Assembly (NCBI GenBank): GCA_946628805.1
Contig: CAMOXB010000125.1
Location: 1 to 6,711, forward strand
Source of the DNA: an uncultured Pseudomonadota bacterium
GTDB lineage: Bacteria > Pseudomonadota > Alphaproteobacteria > Rs-D84
Reading direction: 5' to 3'
DNA: 6,711 nt
This document shows, one piece after another, positions 1 to 5,811 of this stretch. The translations under genes and the position numbers were made by a program. Below the pieces are notes generated by a model. It had not been told where the DNA came from. It ran no database searches and saw only the letters and a program-made list of their open reading frames with translations. Positions within the stretch are counted from its first letter, which is position 1, and every line of letters begins with the position of its first letter.

Positions 1-44
1 TAATCAAATGAAAAAAATGTTGGGAAAAAATGAGTATAAAAAAA

Positions 45-120
45 TGGTGGCCAGAAGTGGAATCGAACCACTGACACAGGGATTTTCAGTCCCTTGCTCT
101 ACCAACTGAGCTATCTGGCC
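45..120 (-). tRNA. tRNA-Phe (anticodon GAA), CCA end encoded
   Basis: Read on the minus strand this folds as a complete 76-nt cloverleaf: 7-bp acceptor stem (GGCCAGA/TCTGGCC), 4-bp D stem (GCTC/GAGC), 5-bp anticodon stem (AGGGA/TCCCT), a 5-nt variable loop, and a 5-bp T stem (AGTGG/CCACT) closing the loop TTCGATT. The anticodon loop is CTGAAAA, so the anticodon is GAA (plus-strand 85-87) and the tRNA reads UUU/UUC as phenylalanine. The discriminator is A, and the 3' CCA is encoded in the DNA (45-47). Positions 36-38 are AAA, the usual recognition signature for isopentenylation of A37 by MiaA followed by methylthiolation by MiaB, whose gene lies nearby. No hairpin terminator is visible in the 44 bases beyond the 3' end, only T-rich sequence. 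Confidence 0.97.
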
Positions 121-133
121 ATCCGTGAGCAAC

Positions 134-162
134 ATAATATAGTATAAAAAAACAAAAAGCAA
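134..162 (-). promoter_or_regulatory. Candidate promoter of tRNA-Phe
   Basis: On the minus strand a TTGCTT hexamer (157-162) and a TATTAT hexamer (134-139) are separated by exactly 17 bp. This is the spacing of a sigma-70-type promoter. It would start transcription around 125-128, a few bases upstream of the tRNA 5' end at 120. Overlapping -10-like hexamers (TATACT, TATATT) occur in the same A/T-rich stretch, so the exact element is uncertain. The -35 hexamer overlaps the gatB ribosome binding site on the other strand. The gatB promoter must also lie in or near this 54-bp gap. TATAGT (138-143) is a possible -10 for it, but I see no convincing partner -35. Confidence 0.4.
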
Positions 163-165
163 GGA
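161..165 (+). promoter_or_regulatory. Ribosome binding site of gatB
   Basis: AAGGA lies 9 bases before the ATG at 175. It supports that ATG as the gatB start, as does the predicted N-terminus, which leads directly into the family's conserved first strand. Confidence 0.65.
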
Positions 166-174
166 AAAATAAAA

Positions 175-1701
175 ATGTTTACGATAAAAGGCAAAACAAC
201 AGACTGGGAATTGGTTATTGGATTAGAAACACACATCGAAGTTTTATCAAACAGTAAAATCTTCAGTGGTGCATCTGCAAACTATAATCCAACAATTGCC
301 CCAAACACCCAAGCGTGTATGGTTGACGTCGCAATGCCAGGTATGTTGCCTGTATTAAATAAATACTGTGTTGAACAGGCGATTAAATTTGGTCTGGGTA
401 TAAATGCTGAAATATCAAGACATTCAAGATTCGCACGTAAACAATATTTTTACCCTGACCTGCCCCAAGGATATCAGATTTCACAACCTGCCGAAGAACC
501 ACCTGTGGTTGGACGTGGATATGTTGAAATTATGGGCGATGATGGAAATCCAAAAAAGATTTTCATCGAACGTGCACACTTGGAACAAGACGCTGGAAAG
601 TTAAAGCATGATATGCATCCGACAAAATCTATGGCGGACTATAATCGTACTGGGGTTACATTATTGGAAATCGTAACATTTTTGGATATCAAGAATCCTG
701 AAAATAATTCATATATAACATCCCCTGACGAAGCCGAAAGATATTTACGCGAAATTCGTGAAATCGCACGTGCACTGGGCGTTTCCAAGGCAAACATGGA
801 AGAAGGCTCTATGCGTGCCGACGTTAATGTATCGGTTCGTCCGGTTGGTGAAAAGACTTTCCGCACACGTACAGAAACAAAAAATATGGTTTCGTTTAAA
901 TTCATTAAATCTGCGATTGAATATGAAGCACGTCGCCAAATTGAAATCTATGAAAATGGTGGCACGGTATCCCAGGACACAATGCGCTATTCACAAAGTG
1001 AAGGAACAACATCTGTTTTGCGCAGCAAAGAAGACGCGTTGGATTATCGCTATTTCCCAGACCCAGATTTATTGGAACTGGAAATTACTGATGACGAAAT
1101 TGAACGTATTCGTAAAACAATGCCTGAATTGCCATCTGCAACACGCGCACGTTATATTAATGAATACGGTTTATCCGAATACGATGCAAATCGTTTAACA
1201 GAAACCGTTGATATTTCACACTGGTATGATGCGGCGGTTGATGGAAAATCTGCACGTGCAAAACCAGTTGCGAATTGGATGATATCTGAATTGTTCGCAC
1301 ATCCTGAAAACTTTGATATAACAAATGAAATCAAAGAAAACGACGATCCAGATGCACCACGTATTATTACGCCTGAAAACATTTCTGAATTGGTTGATAT
1401 GATTGCATCAAACGAAATCAATGGTAAACAAGCCAAAGAAATCTTTATCAAAATGCTGGACGGCGAACGTGGAACAATTCACGAAATTGCCGATAAATAT
1501 GGCATGAAACAAATCACTGATACTGGCGCAATTGAAAGTGCAGTTGATGAAGTTATAAAAAACAATCCATCCCAGGTTGAACAATATAAATCTGGCAAGG
1601 TTGGATTGTTGGGTTTCTTTATTGGTAATGTTATGAAGGCAACACATGGCCAGGCAAACCCAGCGATGGTAAGTGATTTGTTAAAACAAAAGTTAGGTTA
1701 A
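175..1701 (+). CDS. gatB: Asp-tRNA(Asn)/Glu-tRNA(Gln) amidotransferase subunit B
   Basis: GatB is the tRNA-binding kinase subunit of the GatCAB complex. It activates the carboxylate of misacylated Glu-tRNA(Gln) or Asp-tRNA(Asn) with ATP, and the activated group is amidated with ammonia supplied by GatA. The 508-residue protein is slightly longer than the usual 475-500 and looks complete. Visible family landmarks are the N-terminal GLETHIEV (16-23), the KIFSGA segment (28-33), RKQYFYPDLPQGYQISQ (88-104), HLEQDAGK (135-142) in the cradle active site, MEEGSMRADVNVSVRP (208-223) and YRYFPDPDL (291-299). The C-terminal helical YqeY-like tRNA-binding domain ends with a GFFIGNVMKAT block (480-490) and NPAMVSDLL (495-503). 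It is not next to gatC or gatA in this window, although the three often form an operon, and is instead 5 bp upstream of miaB and probably cotranscribed with it. The start at 175 has an AAGGA site 9 bases upstream. Confidence 0.97.
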   Translation: MFTIKGKTTDWELVIGLETHIEVLSNSKIFSGASANYNPTIAPNTQACMVDVAMPGMLPVLNKYCVEQAIKFGLGINAEISRHSRFARKQYFYPDLPQGYQISQPAEEPPVVGRGYVEIMGDDGNPKKIFIERAHLEQDAGKLKHDMHPTKSMADYNRTGVTLLEIVTFLDIKNPENNSYITSPDEAERYLREIREIARALGVSKANMEEGSMRADVNVSVRPVGEKTFRTRTETKNMVSFKFIKSAIEYEARRQIEIYENGGTVSQDTMRYSQSEGTTSVLRSKEDALDYRYFPDPDLLELEITDDEIERIRKTMPELPSATRARYINEYGLSEYDANRLTETVDISHWYDAAVDGKSARAKPVANWMISELFAHPENFDITNEIKENDDPDAPRIITPENISELVDMIASNEINGKQAKEIFIKMLDGERGTIHEIADKYGMKQITDTGAIESAVDEVIKNNPSQVEQYKSGKVGLLGFFIGNVMKATHGQANPAMVSDLLKQKLG

Positions 1702-1706
1702 TAAAC

Positions 1707-3005
1707 ATGAAATTTTTCATACAAACTTTTGGTTGTCAAATGAACGTCTATGACGGTCAACGAATCGCAAATATGCTGGAAAAACACGGACTTTCACAAA
1801 CCGATGATGTCGCGGATGCCGATTTGATTATATTAAACACATGCTCTGTTCGTGCCAAGGCAACTGACAAAGTTTATTCTGCATTAGGGCGTATAAGACG
1901 TGCAAAGAAAGATGGTGCCCTGCTCGGCATTGTTGGATGCGTTGCACGCGAATCTGGGGCTGATGCGTTTCGTCGAATACCAGAATTGAATTTTGTTCTT
2001 GGACCACAAAGTTATCATAAATTACCAGAAATTATTAAAAATCCTGATACGAAATTATTAAATATTGATTTAGGCGGTTTGGAAAAATTTGATGAATTAC
2101 CACAAATGACTAAAACACCTTTGGTTGCGTATATTCCAATTCAAGAAGGATGCAATCATTGTTGCACATATTGCATTGTTCCGTATACACGCGGTCGTGA
2201 ATTATCGCGTCCGTTTAATGATGTTATGAACGACACTTTAAATGCGGCAAAAACTGGCGCAGTTGAAATATGTTTCCTGGGGCAAAATGTAAACGGTTAT
2301 AAATATACTGATGAAAATGGCAAACTATATAAATTATCAGATTTAATTCGCGAAACCGCCAAGATGCCAGAAATCCAGCGCATACGTTTCACATCCAGTT
2401 ATCCAACAGAAATGTCGGACGACTTAATCGAAATGTTTGGTATCGAACCAAAATTATTACCGTTTTTAAATATGCCAATTCAAAGCGGTTCGCCACGCAC
2501 ATTAAAGCGAATGAATCGACCTGATGATATCGACGCATATAAAACGATTGTAAAAAAATTAAAAGAAGTCCGTCCTGATATTCAAATATCATCTGATTTT
2601 ATTGTTGGATTCCCAGATGAAACCGATGAAGATTTCGAACATACATTACAAATCGCACGTGATATAAAATATATAAATTCATATTCATTTAAATATTCAC
2701 CACGCCCACATACGGCGGCTGCATTGATGGACAATCAAATCAGTGAACAAATAAAATCTGTTCGTTTACAAAAACTGGATTTGCAATTAAACGAAAATCA
2801 ACGCGAATTTAATATGTCTTGTATCGGACGTGAAATGGTTTGTTTATTTGAAAGCATTGACAAGACTGGACGTAATTTGGTATTTCGCACACCATATATG
2901 CAACAGTGTATTGTTGCAAAGCCTGATAATGAAATTGCACCATTACAGAAAATTAAAATTTGTGATGCAAATAAATCATGCCTGCATGGTGAAATAGTAA
3001 AATAA
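1707..3005 (+). CDS. miaB: tRNA-2-methylthio-N6-dimethylallyladenosine synthase (MiaB methylthiotransferase)
   Basis: MiaB is a radical-SAM enzyme with two 4Fe-4S clusters. It adds a methylthio group to C2 of i6A37 in tRNAs that read codons starting with U, giving ms2i6A. The N-terminal UPF0004-type domain carries the three cluster-binding cysteines C10 (TFGCQMN), C46 (LNTCSVR) and C78 (IVGCVAR). The radical-SAM CxxxCxxC motif is C149-C153-C156 in EGCNHCCTYCIVPYTRGRE. There is an extra cysteine at 152 inside this motif, which does not disturb the spacing. Further landmarks are the MPIQSGS segment (256-262), IVGFPDET (299-306) and YSPRPHTAA (330-338). The last 60 or so residues match a TRAM RNA-binding domain in position and form. 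The length of 432 is normal. LNTCSVR and the overall pattern fit MiaB better than the related RimO or MtaB. The start lies 5 bp after the gatB stop, with only a weak AGG upstream (1695-1697), so translation may depend on coupling to gatB. Confidence 0.94.
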   Translation: MKFFIQTFGCQMNVYDGQRIANMLEKHGLSQTDDVADADLIILNTCSVRAKATDKVYSALGRIRRAKKDGALLGIVGCVARESGADAFRRIPELNFVLGPQSYHKLPEIIKNPDTKLLNIDLGGLEKFDELPQMTKTPLVAYIPIQEGCNHCCTYCIVPYTRGRELSRPFNDVMNDTLNAAKTGAVEICFLGQNVNGYKYTDENGKLYKLSDLIRETAKMPEIQRIRFTSSYPTEMSDDLIEMFGIEPKLLPFLNMPIQSGSPRTLKRMNRPDDIDAYKTIVKKLKEVRPDIQISSDFIVGFPDETDEDFEHTLQIARDIKYINSYSFKYSPRPHTAAALMDNQISEQIKSVRLQKLDLQLNENQREFNMSCIGREMVCLFESIDKTGRNLVFRTPYMQQCIVAKPDNEIAPLQKIKICDANKSCLHGEIVK

Positions 3006-3008
3006 AAA

Positions 3009-4310
3009 TCAGAAATCTATTTTCGCATTTATTGATATTTGATAATTAATATCGTCAAATTCATCTTTAAACGCATCTATTTTTATTGCACCACCGACAT
3101 TATCTGCAACACTGACAAAACCGATATCACCACCAACATACCATTTTGCTTTTTCATCACTGGCAATCGAAAGTCCATATTCATATTTTATACCATCAAT
3201 TGTAAAATCATGCTTTATCTTTGTCCCGGCTATTAAATTTATATTTGAATCAGACATTCCGGAAATATCAACATTTTGAAATACTAACCCTGCAAACGGC
3301 GAAAGTTTAAGATTATCAATATTATTATAATCGTACCCGATATTAATACGTGCATATTCTGAAAGCCCCTTTGGATTAGCACTAACATTACCATCTGAAT
3401 ATATATCATCGGTTTTAAACAGCGCACGTCTTACACCTGCCAATCCACCAAACCATAACCTATTGATATATTTACGAATTTCAAAATCCGCACCATATGC
3501 AAATCCATCAAATTTATTAAATTCATTGTCATCAAATACAAAAGTGTCAATATTAACACCAATATTAAAATATAAATCTTTATATACATTACCGATATTA
3601 AAGCGTGCATTCATATCATCAATTTTATCTGACGTTAAATATCCGACACGAACATTCGCACCTGTATTAAAATTATCTGTATTAACATTAAACAAATCTG
3701 CCCTATTAATAGTTTTTATCGGATGCATTAAAATAATTGGATTGAAACGATACGAAGAATTCATTATTGAATTTATTTCGTTCATGCTTTTTGCATTATC
3801 CATAGCCAACAACATTTTATCGTTCGGATTTTTTGAACGAATATTTTCAAGGTATTTTCCACGTGAACCATTGAAGATTTTTTCATAATTTGTTTCACGA
3901 ACAATACTGACATAAACATCTTCACCAAGGCTTTGCAAATTGGTCTTATACAAATTACTTTTATCAATAATTTTTAATTTCGAACTATCGACCCCTTTGG
4001 CATGATTTACAATTGTATTATTTTCCACACCATCAAGATTATTTACATAAAGATTAACAACACCATCTATTTCAACATTGGCATTCCAATCTTGCCATTG
4101 GGAAAAATTATCCATTACAATATGCGCATTTGATATTTTATATCCTGGTTTGTTAAGTTGCTTTATTTCGTCCAAATTTATTGGCGTACAAACATTTGAT
4201 GCATTACATGTACTAATTTGATAAAGACTATCATCGGTGTTTGTTATAACATCCGCATATGATTCACAAACAAATAATGCCAGCAAAAATGATATCAGGA
4301 TTTTATTCAT
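3009..4310 (-). CDS. Autotransporter-like outer-membrane beta-barrel protein
   Basis: I do not recognise the specific family, but the architecture is readable. Residues 1-19 form a signal peptide (basic MNK, hydrophobic core, SYA before D20), so the product is exported. Residues 20 to about 185 form an Asn/Asp-rich exported region with only two cysteines after the signal peptide, C34 and C41, which could form a small disulfide loop. A linker at about 172-204 (NSSYRFNPIILMHPIKTINR within it) precedes roughly 215 residues of alternating hydrophobic and polar strands rich in Gly, Tyr and Asn. The chain ends INAKIDF, with the terminal Phe typical of barrels inserted by BamA. This resembles a short autotransporter: passenger, linker, then C-terminal translocator. 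The barrel is shorter than the classical 250-300 residues, so a plain porin-like or adhesin barrel is possible. No clear Shine-Dalgarno precedes the ATG at 4310. The gene converges on miaB with 3 bp between stops. Confidence 0.72.
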   Translation of the reverse strand: MNKILISFLLALFVCESYADVITNTDDSLYQISTCNASNVCTPINLDEIKQLNKPGYKISNAHIVMDNFSQWQDWNANVEIDGVVNLYVNNLDGVENNTIVNHAKGVDSSKLKIIDKSNLYKTNLQSLGEDVYVSIVRETNYEKIFNGSRGKYLENIRSKNPNDKMLLAMDNAKSMNEINSIMNSSYRFNPIILMHPIKTINRADLFNVNTDNFNTGANVRVGYLTSDKIDDMNARFNIGNVYKDLYFNIGVNIDTFVFDDNEFNKFDGFAYGADFEIRKYINRLWFGGLAGVRRALFKTDDIYSDGNVSANPKGLSEYARINIGYDYNNIDNLKLSPFAGLVFQNVDISGMSDSNINLIAGTKIKHDFTIDGIKYEYGLSIASDEKAKWYVGGDIGFVSVADNVGGAIKIDAFKDEFDDINYQISINAKIDF

Positions 4311-4319
4311 AACACCATA

Positions 4320-4329
4320 ATGCTAGCAT
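4320..4329. repeat. 10-bp perfect palindrome before the autotransporter-like gene
   Basis: ATGCTAGCAT is its own reverse complement and lies 10 bases upstream of the start codon at 4310. On the minus strand it falls between A/T-rich promoter-like sequence and the start, a place where an operator could act. With no second copy in the window, its function is unproven. Confidence 0.35.
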
Positions 4330-4351
4330 ATAAATATTTTTTAAAACAAGA

Positions 4352-4383
4352 AATAAAAAAAATCCCGCATAAAACGGGATTTC
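4352..4383 (-). terminator. Rho-independent terminator of the opacity-type gene
   Basis: On the minus strand an 8-bp stem, AAATCCCG/CGGGATTT (arms 4375-4382 and 4360-4367), closes a 7-nt loop. It runs straight into a T-rich tract, TTTTTTTTATT, made of the stem's own last T residues and the bases down to 4352. It begins 23 bp after the stop codon of the gene ending at 4406 and should end that transcript before the autotransporter-like gene. That gene therefore needs its own promoter in the remaining 40 bp or so. The A tract on the other side is too weak to call a terminator for plus-strand transcription. Confidence 0.9.
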
Positions 4384-4405
4384 AAAGCGAAACGAAGGGA
4401 ATGTC

Positions 4406-5008
4406 TTAGAACATATAACGAATACCGACATCGGCACCAAAGTTATGCATACCTGATGCAACATCGATATAGTTATAACGTCCTGCGATTTCAACATCAA
4501 AGCAGCCAAATGGCATTGCCAGACCCAAAGTTCCCATCAAAGACAACTTGGTTCCATCTTTGCTTTGATCTGCTGCTTTTGTATCTATAAATGCCATACC
4601 GGCACCGATACCTGCAAATGGTTGAATATAGTGGAAATGCCACAAATCCATATATGCGTTTGCCATCAATTCGATATTCTTTGATGAAACGCCTACATTT
4701 TCAATGTCGCCAAAAGACACATTTTTATTGCCTTTTGTATAGAAAGAACCTTCGATTTCAACACGTGTTTTGTCATATAAAGACAAACCAAGTGCAGCGC
4801 GTGCTTGGTATAAATTTTGTGTAACACTTTGTTTATCATCATTGAATTTATAATTCAAATTTCCATATGTTGCACCACCGCGCAATGAAACGTATGGCAA
4901 AATTTCCCAACCAAAAAGATTGGATGTTTCTTGTTCATATGCACGACCACCTGCAAATGCCGGGGCGGCTATTAATACTGCCAAAGATGTGGCAATAAGT
5001 TTTTTCAT
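4406..5008 (-). CDS. Opacity-type small outer-membrane beta-barrel protein
   Basis: This 200-residue protein has a clean signal peptide, MKKLIATSLAVLIAAPAFA, cleaved before G20. The mature part looks like an 8-stranded outer-membrane barrel of the OmpA N-terminal or opacity (OmpW/Opa-like) kind. Alternating strands include PYVSLRGGATYG (38-49), ARAALGLSLY (69-78), RVEIEGSFYT (82-91), IELMANAYMDLW (112-123), IQPFAGIGAGMAF (128-140), LMGTLGLAMPFG (157-168), VEIAGRYNYIDV (172-183) and GADVGIRYMF (191-200), which ends in Phe. The role is unknown; structural, adhesive or immune-evasion functions are typical of such barrels. The reading frame stays open upstream to 5134, but I chose the ATG at 5008 because it begins the signal peptide and has AAGGAG 6 bases before it. 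A terminator follows 23 bp after the stop. Strong initiation and a dedicated terminator suggest high expression. There is one cysteine (C169). Confidence 0.88.
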   Translation of the reverse strand: MKKLIATSLAVLIAAPAFAGGRAYEQETSNLFGWEILPYVSLRGGATYGNLNYKFNDDKQSVTQNLYQARAALGLSLYDKTRVEIEGSFYTKGNKNVSFGDIENVGVSSKNIELMANAYMDLWHFHYIQPFAGIGAGMAFIDTKAADQSKDGTKLSLMGTLGLAMPFGCFDVEIAGRYNYIDVASGMHNFGADVGIRYMF

Positions 5009-5014
5009 AAGTTT

Positions 5015-5020
5015 CTCCTT
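5015..5020 (-). promoter_or_regulatory. Strong Shine-Dalgarno that fixes the start of the opacity-type gene
   Basis: AAGGAG on the minus strand with 6 bases to the ATG at 5006-5008. This is the best ribosome binding site in the window. It favours this start over the earlier in-frame ATG at 5134, which would bury the signal peptide behind 42 polar residues. Confidence 0.85.
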
Positions 5021-5042
5021 TTGTTGCTGATTAATCTCAACA

Positions 5043-5103
5043 CTTTGTATTCTATCAGACAAAGGGGTATATTTATACAGGCACGTATTCATAGGAAATA
5101 CGT
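5043..5103. repeat. Three consecutive inverted repeats in the leader of the opacity-type gene
   Basis: Within the 128-bp gap between the tcdA stop and the opacity-type start there are three dyads. ACGTATT/AATACGT (5083-5089 and 5097-5103) has perfect 7-bp arms and a 7-nt loop. GTATA/TATAC (5067-5071 and 5074-5078) is separated by 2 bp. CTTTGT/ACAAAG (5043-5048 and 5059-5064) is separated by 10 bp. None is GC-rich or followed by a T tract, so they do not look like terminators of tcdA. They could be operators or 5'-leader RNA structure controlling the outer-membrane gene. I see no convincing -35/-10 pair in this gap. Confidence 0.45.
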
Positions 5104-5136
5104 CATAATCCACAAAATCCGCCGTATAGCGCAATA

Positions 5137-5811
5137 TTATGAAATCAGTTTTTTTATTGCAAAATCCGCCATCATCAAACCAAACATTCCGGTCACAGTT
5201 ATAATTGAACCAAATTCACGACCACCGTTTGGCTGGGGCGTGGCAGGTTCTGTTGAATATACAACCGGAAAGTCTTTTAATTTTTCATCGCGAACAATAT
5301 GTCGTATTTTTGATGCCAACGGACATACAGTCGTCTTGGAAATCTTGGCAATTTTTATTTTTGTTGGATCGGTTTTACGCGCCGCCCCCATTGATGAAAT
5401 AAACGGCACACTGTTTGCCTGACACCATTTATAAAGTGCGATTTTCGATTGCACGCTGTCAATCGCATCAATAACAAAGTCTGGCTTTATATCAATTTTT
5501 GTATTTTCATCAAAGAATACATTTATCGCATCAACAATTATATCGGGGTTTATGTCATGAATCCGCGCACGCGCAATTTCAACCTTTGATTGACCGATTG
5601 TAGAACTAAGTGCGAACAATTGACGATTTATATTTGATTCTTCTGCAACATCAAAGTCAATCAACACAATATGCCCCACCCCACTGCGTGCCAGTGCTTC
5701 GATTGCAAACGATCCAACCGCACCACATCCAACAACCATAACCGTTGATTGTTGCAATTTTTGAACATTTTCTTTGCCAATTAATAAAGTTATCCGATGC
5801 AACCGATTCAT
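5137..5811 (-). CDS. tcdA: tRNA threonylcarbamoyladenosine (t6A) dehydratase, ThiF/MoeB-like superfamily
   Basis: TcdA (formerly CsdL/YgdL) is an E1-like ATP-dependent enzyme. It dehydrates t6A37 of ANN-decoding tRNAs to cyclic t6A. The nucleotide-binding GCGAVG lies at 28-33, followed by LIDFDVAEESNINRQ (50-64) with the acidic and Asn/Arg residues that contact ATP. Further E1-like motifs are GQSKVEIA (73-80) and VIDAIDSVQSK (113-123). The stretch SSMGAARKTDPTKIKI (139-154) and SKTTVCPLA (158-166), then VVYSTE (183-188), are closer to TcdA than to MoeB, ThiF or HesA. The usual CxxC zinc pairs of MoeB/ThiF are not visible. At 224 residues it is shorter than the E. coli protein (about 268), mainly because the loop after PQPNGG (192-197) leads almost directly into the C-terminal helix. 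Its ATG overlaps the stop of the upstream TatD gene (ATGA), and AAGGA lies about 10 bases before the start. The sulfur-transfer partners CsdA and CsdE are not in this window. Confidence 0.87.
   Translation of the reverse strand: MNRLHRITLLIGKENVQKLQQSTVMVVGCGAVGSFAIEALARSGVGHIVLIDFDVAEESNINRQLFALSSTIGQSKVEIARARIHDINPDIIVDAINVFFDENTKIDIKPDFVIDAIDSVQSKIALYKWCQANSVPFISSMGAARKTDPTKIKIAKISKTTVCPLASKIRHIVRDEKLKDFPVVYSTEPATPQPNGGREFGSIITVTGMFGLMMADFAIKKLIS

Noticed and set aside
1..44. Intrinsic terminator for tRNA-Phe
   Set aside because: There are T runs on the minus strand after the tRNA, but no separate hairpin precedes them within the window.
758..1198. 146-residue plus-strand open frame inside gatB
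   Set aside because: It is an out-of-frame shadow of gatB, full of Cys, Trp and His, with no ribosome binding site or family resemblance.
3034..3053. GATATT/AATATC inverted repeat near the miaB end as a bidirectional terminator
   Set aside because: The arms are 6 bp and almost all A/T, the repeat lies inside coding sequence and no T tract follows, so it is expected by chance in AT-rich DNA.
3463..3888. 141-residue plus-strand open frame opposite the autotransporter-like gene
   Set aside because: It is antisense to a gene with a signal peptide and barrel pattern, and the low-complexity Ser/Leu/Ile content is what reversed A/T-rich coding sequence gives.
4258..4310. Lipoprotein signal in the autotransporter-like protein because of C15 near the N-terminus
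   Set aside because: The residues before the cysteine are LFV, not a lipobox, and SYA before D20 is a good ordinary signal-peptidase site.
5009..5134. 42-residue N-terminal extension of the opacity-type protein from an upstream in-frame ATG
   Set aside because: The extension is polar, would precede a textbook signal peptide, and the internal ATG at 5008 has a strong AAGGAG site 6 bases upstream.
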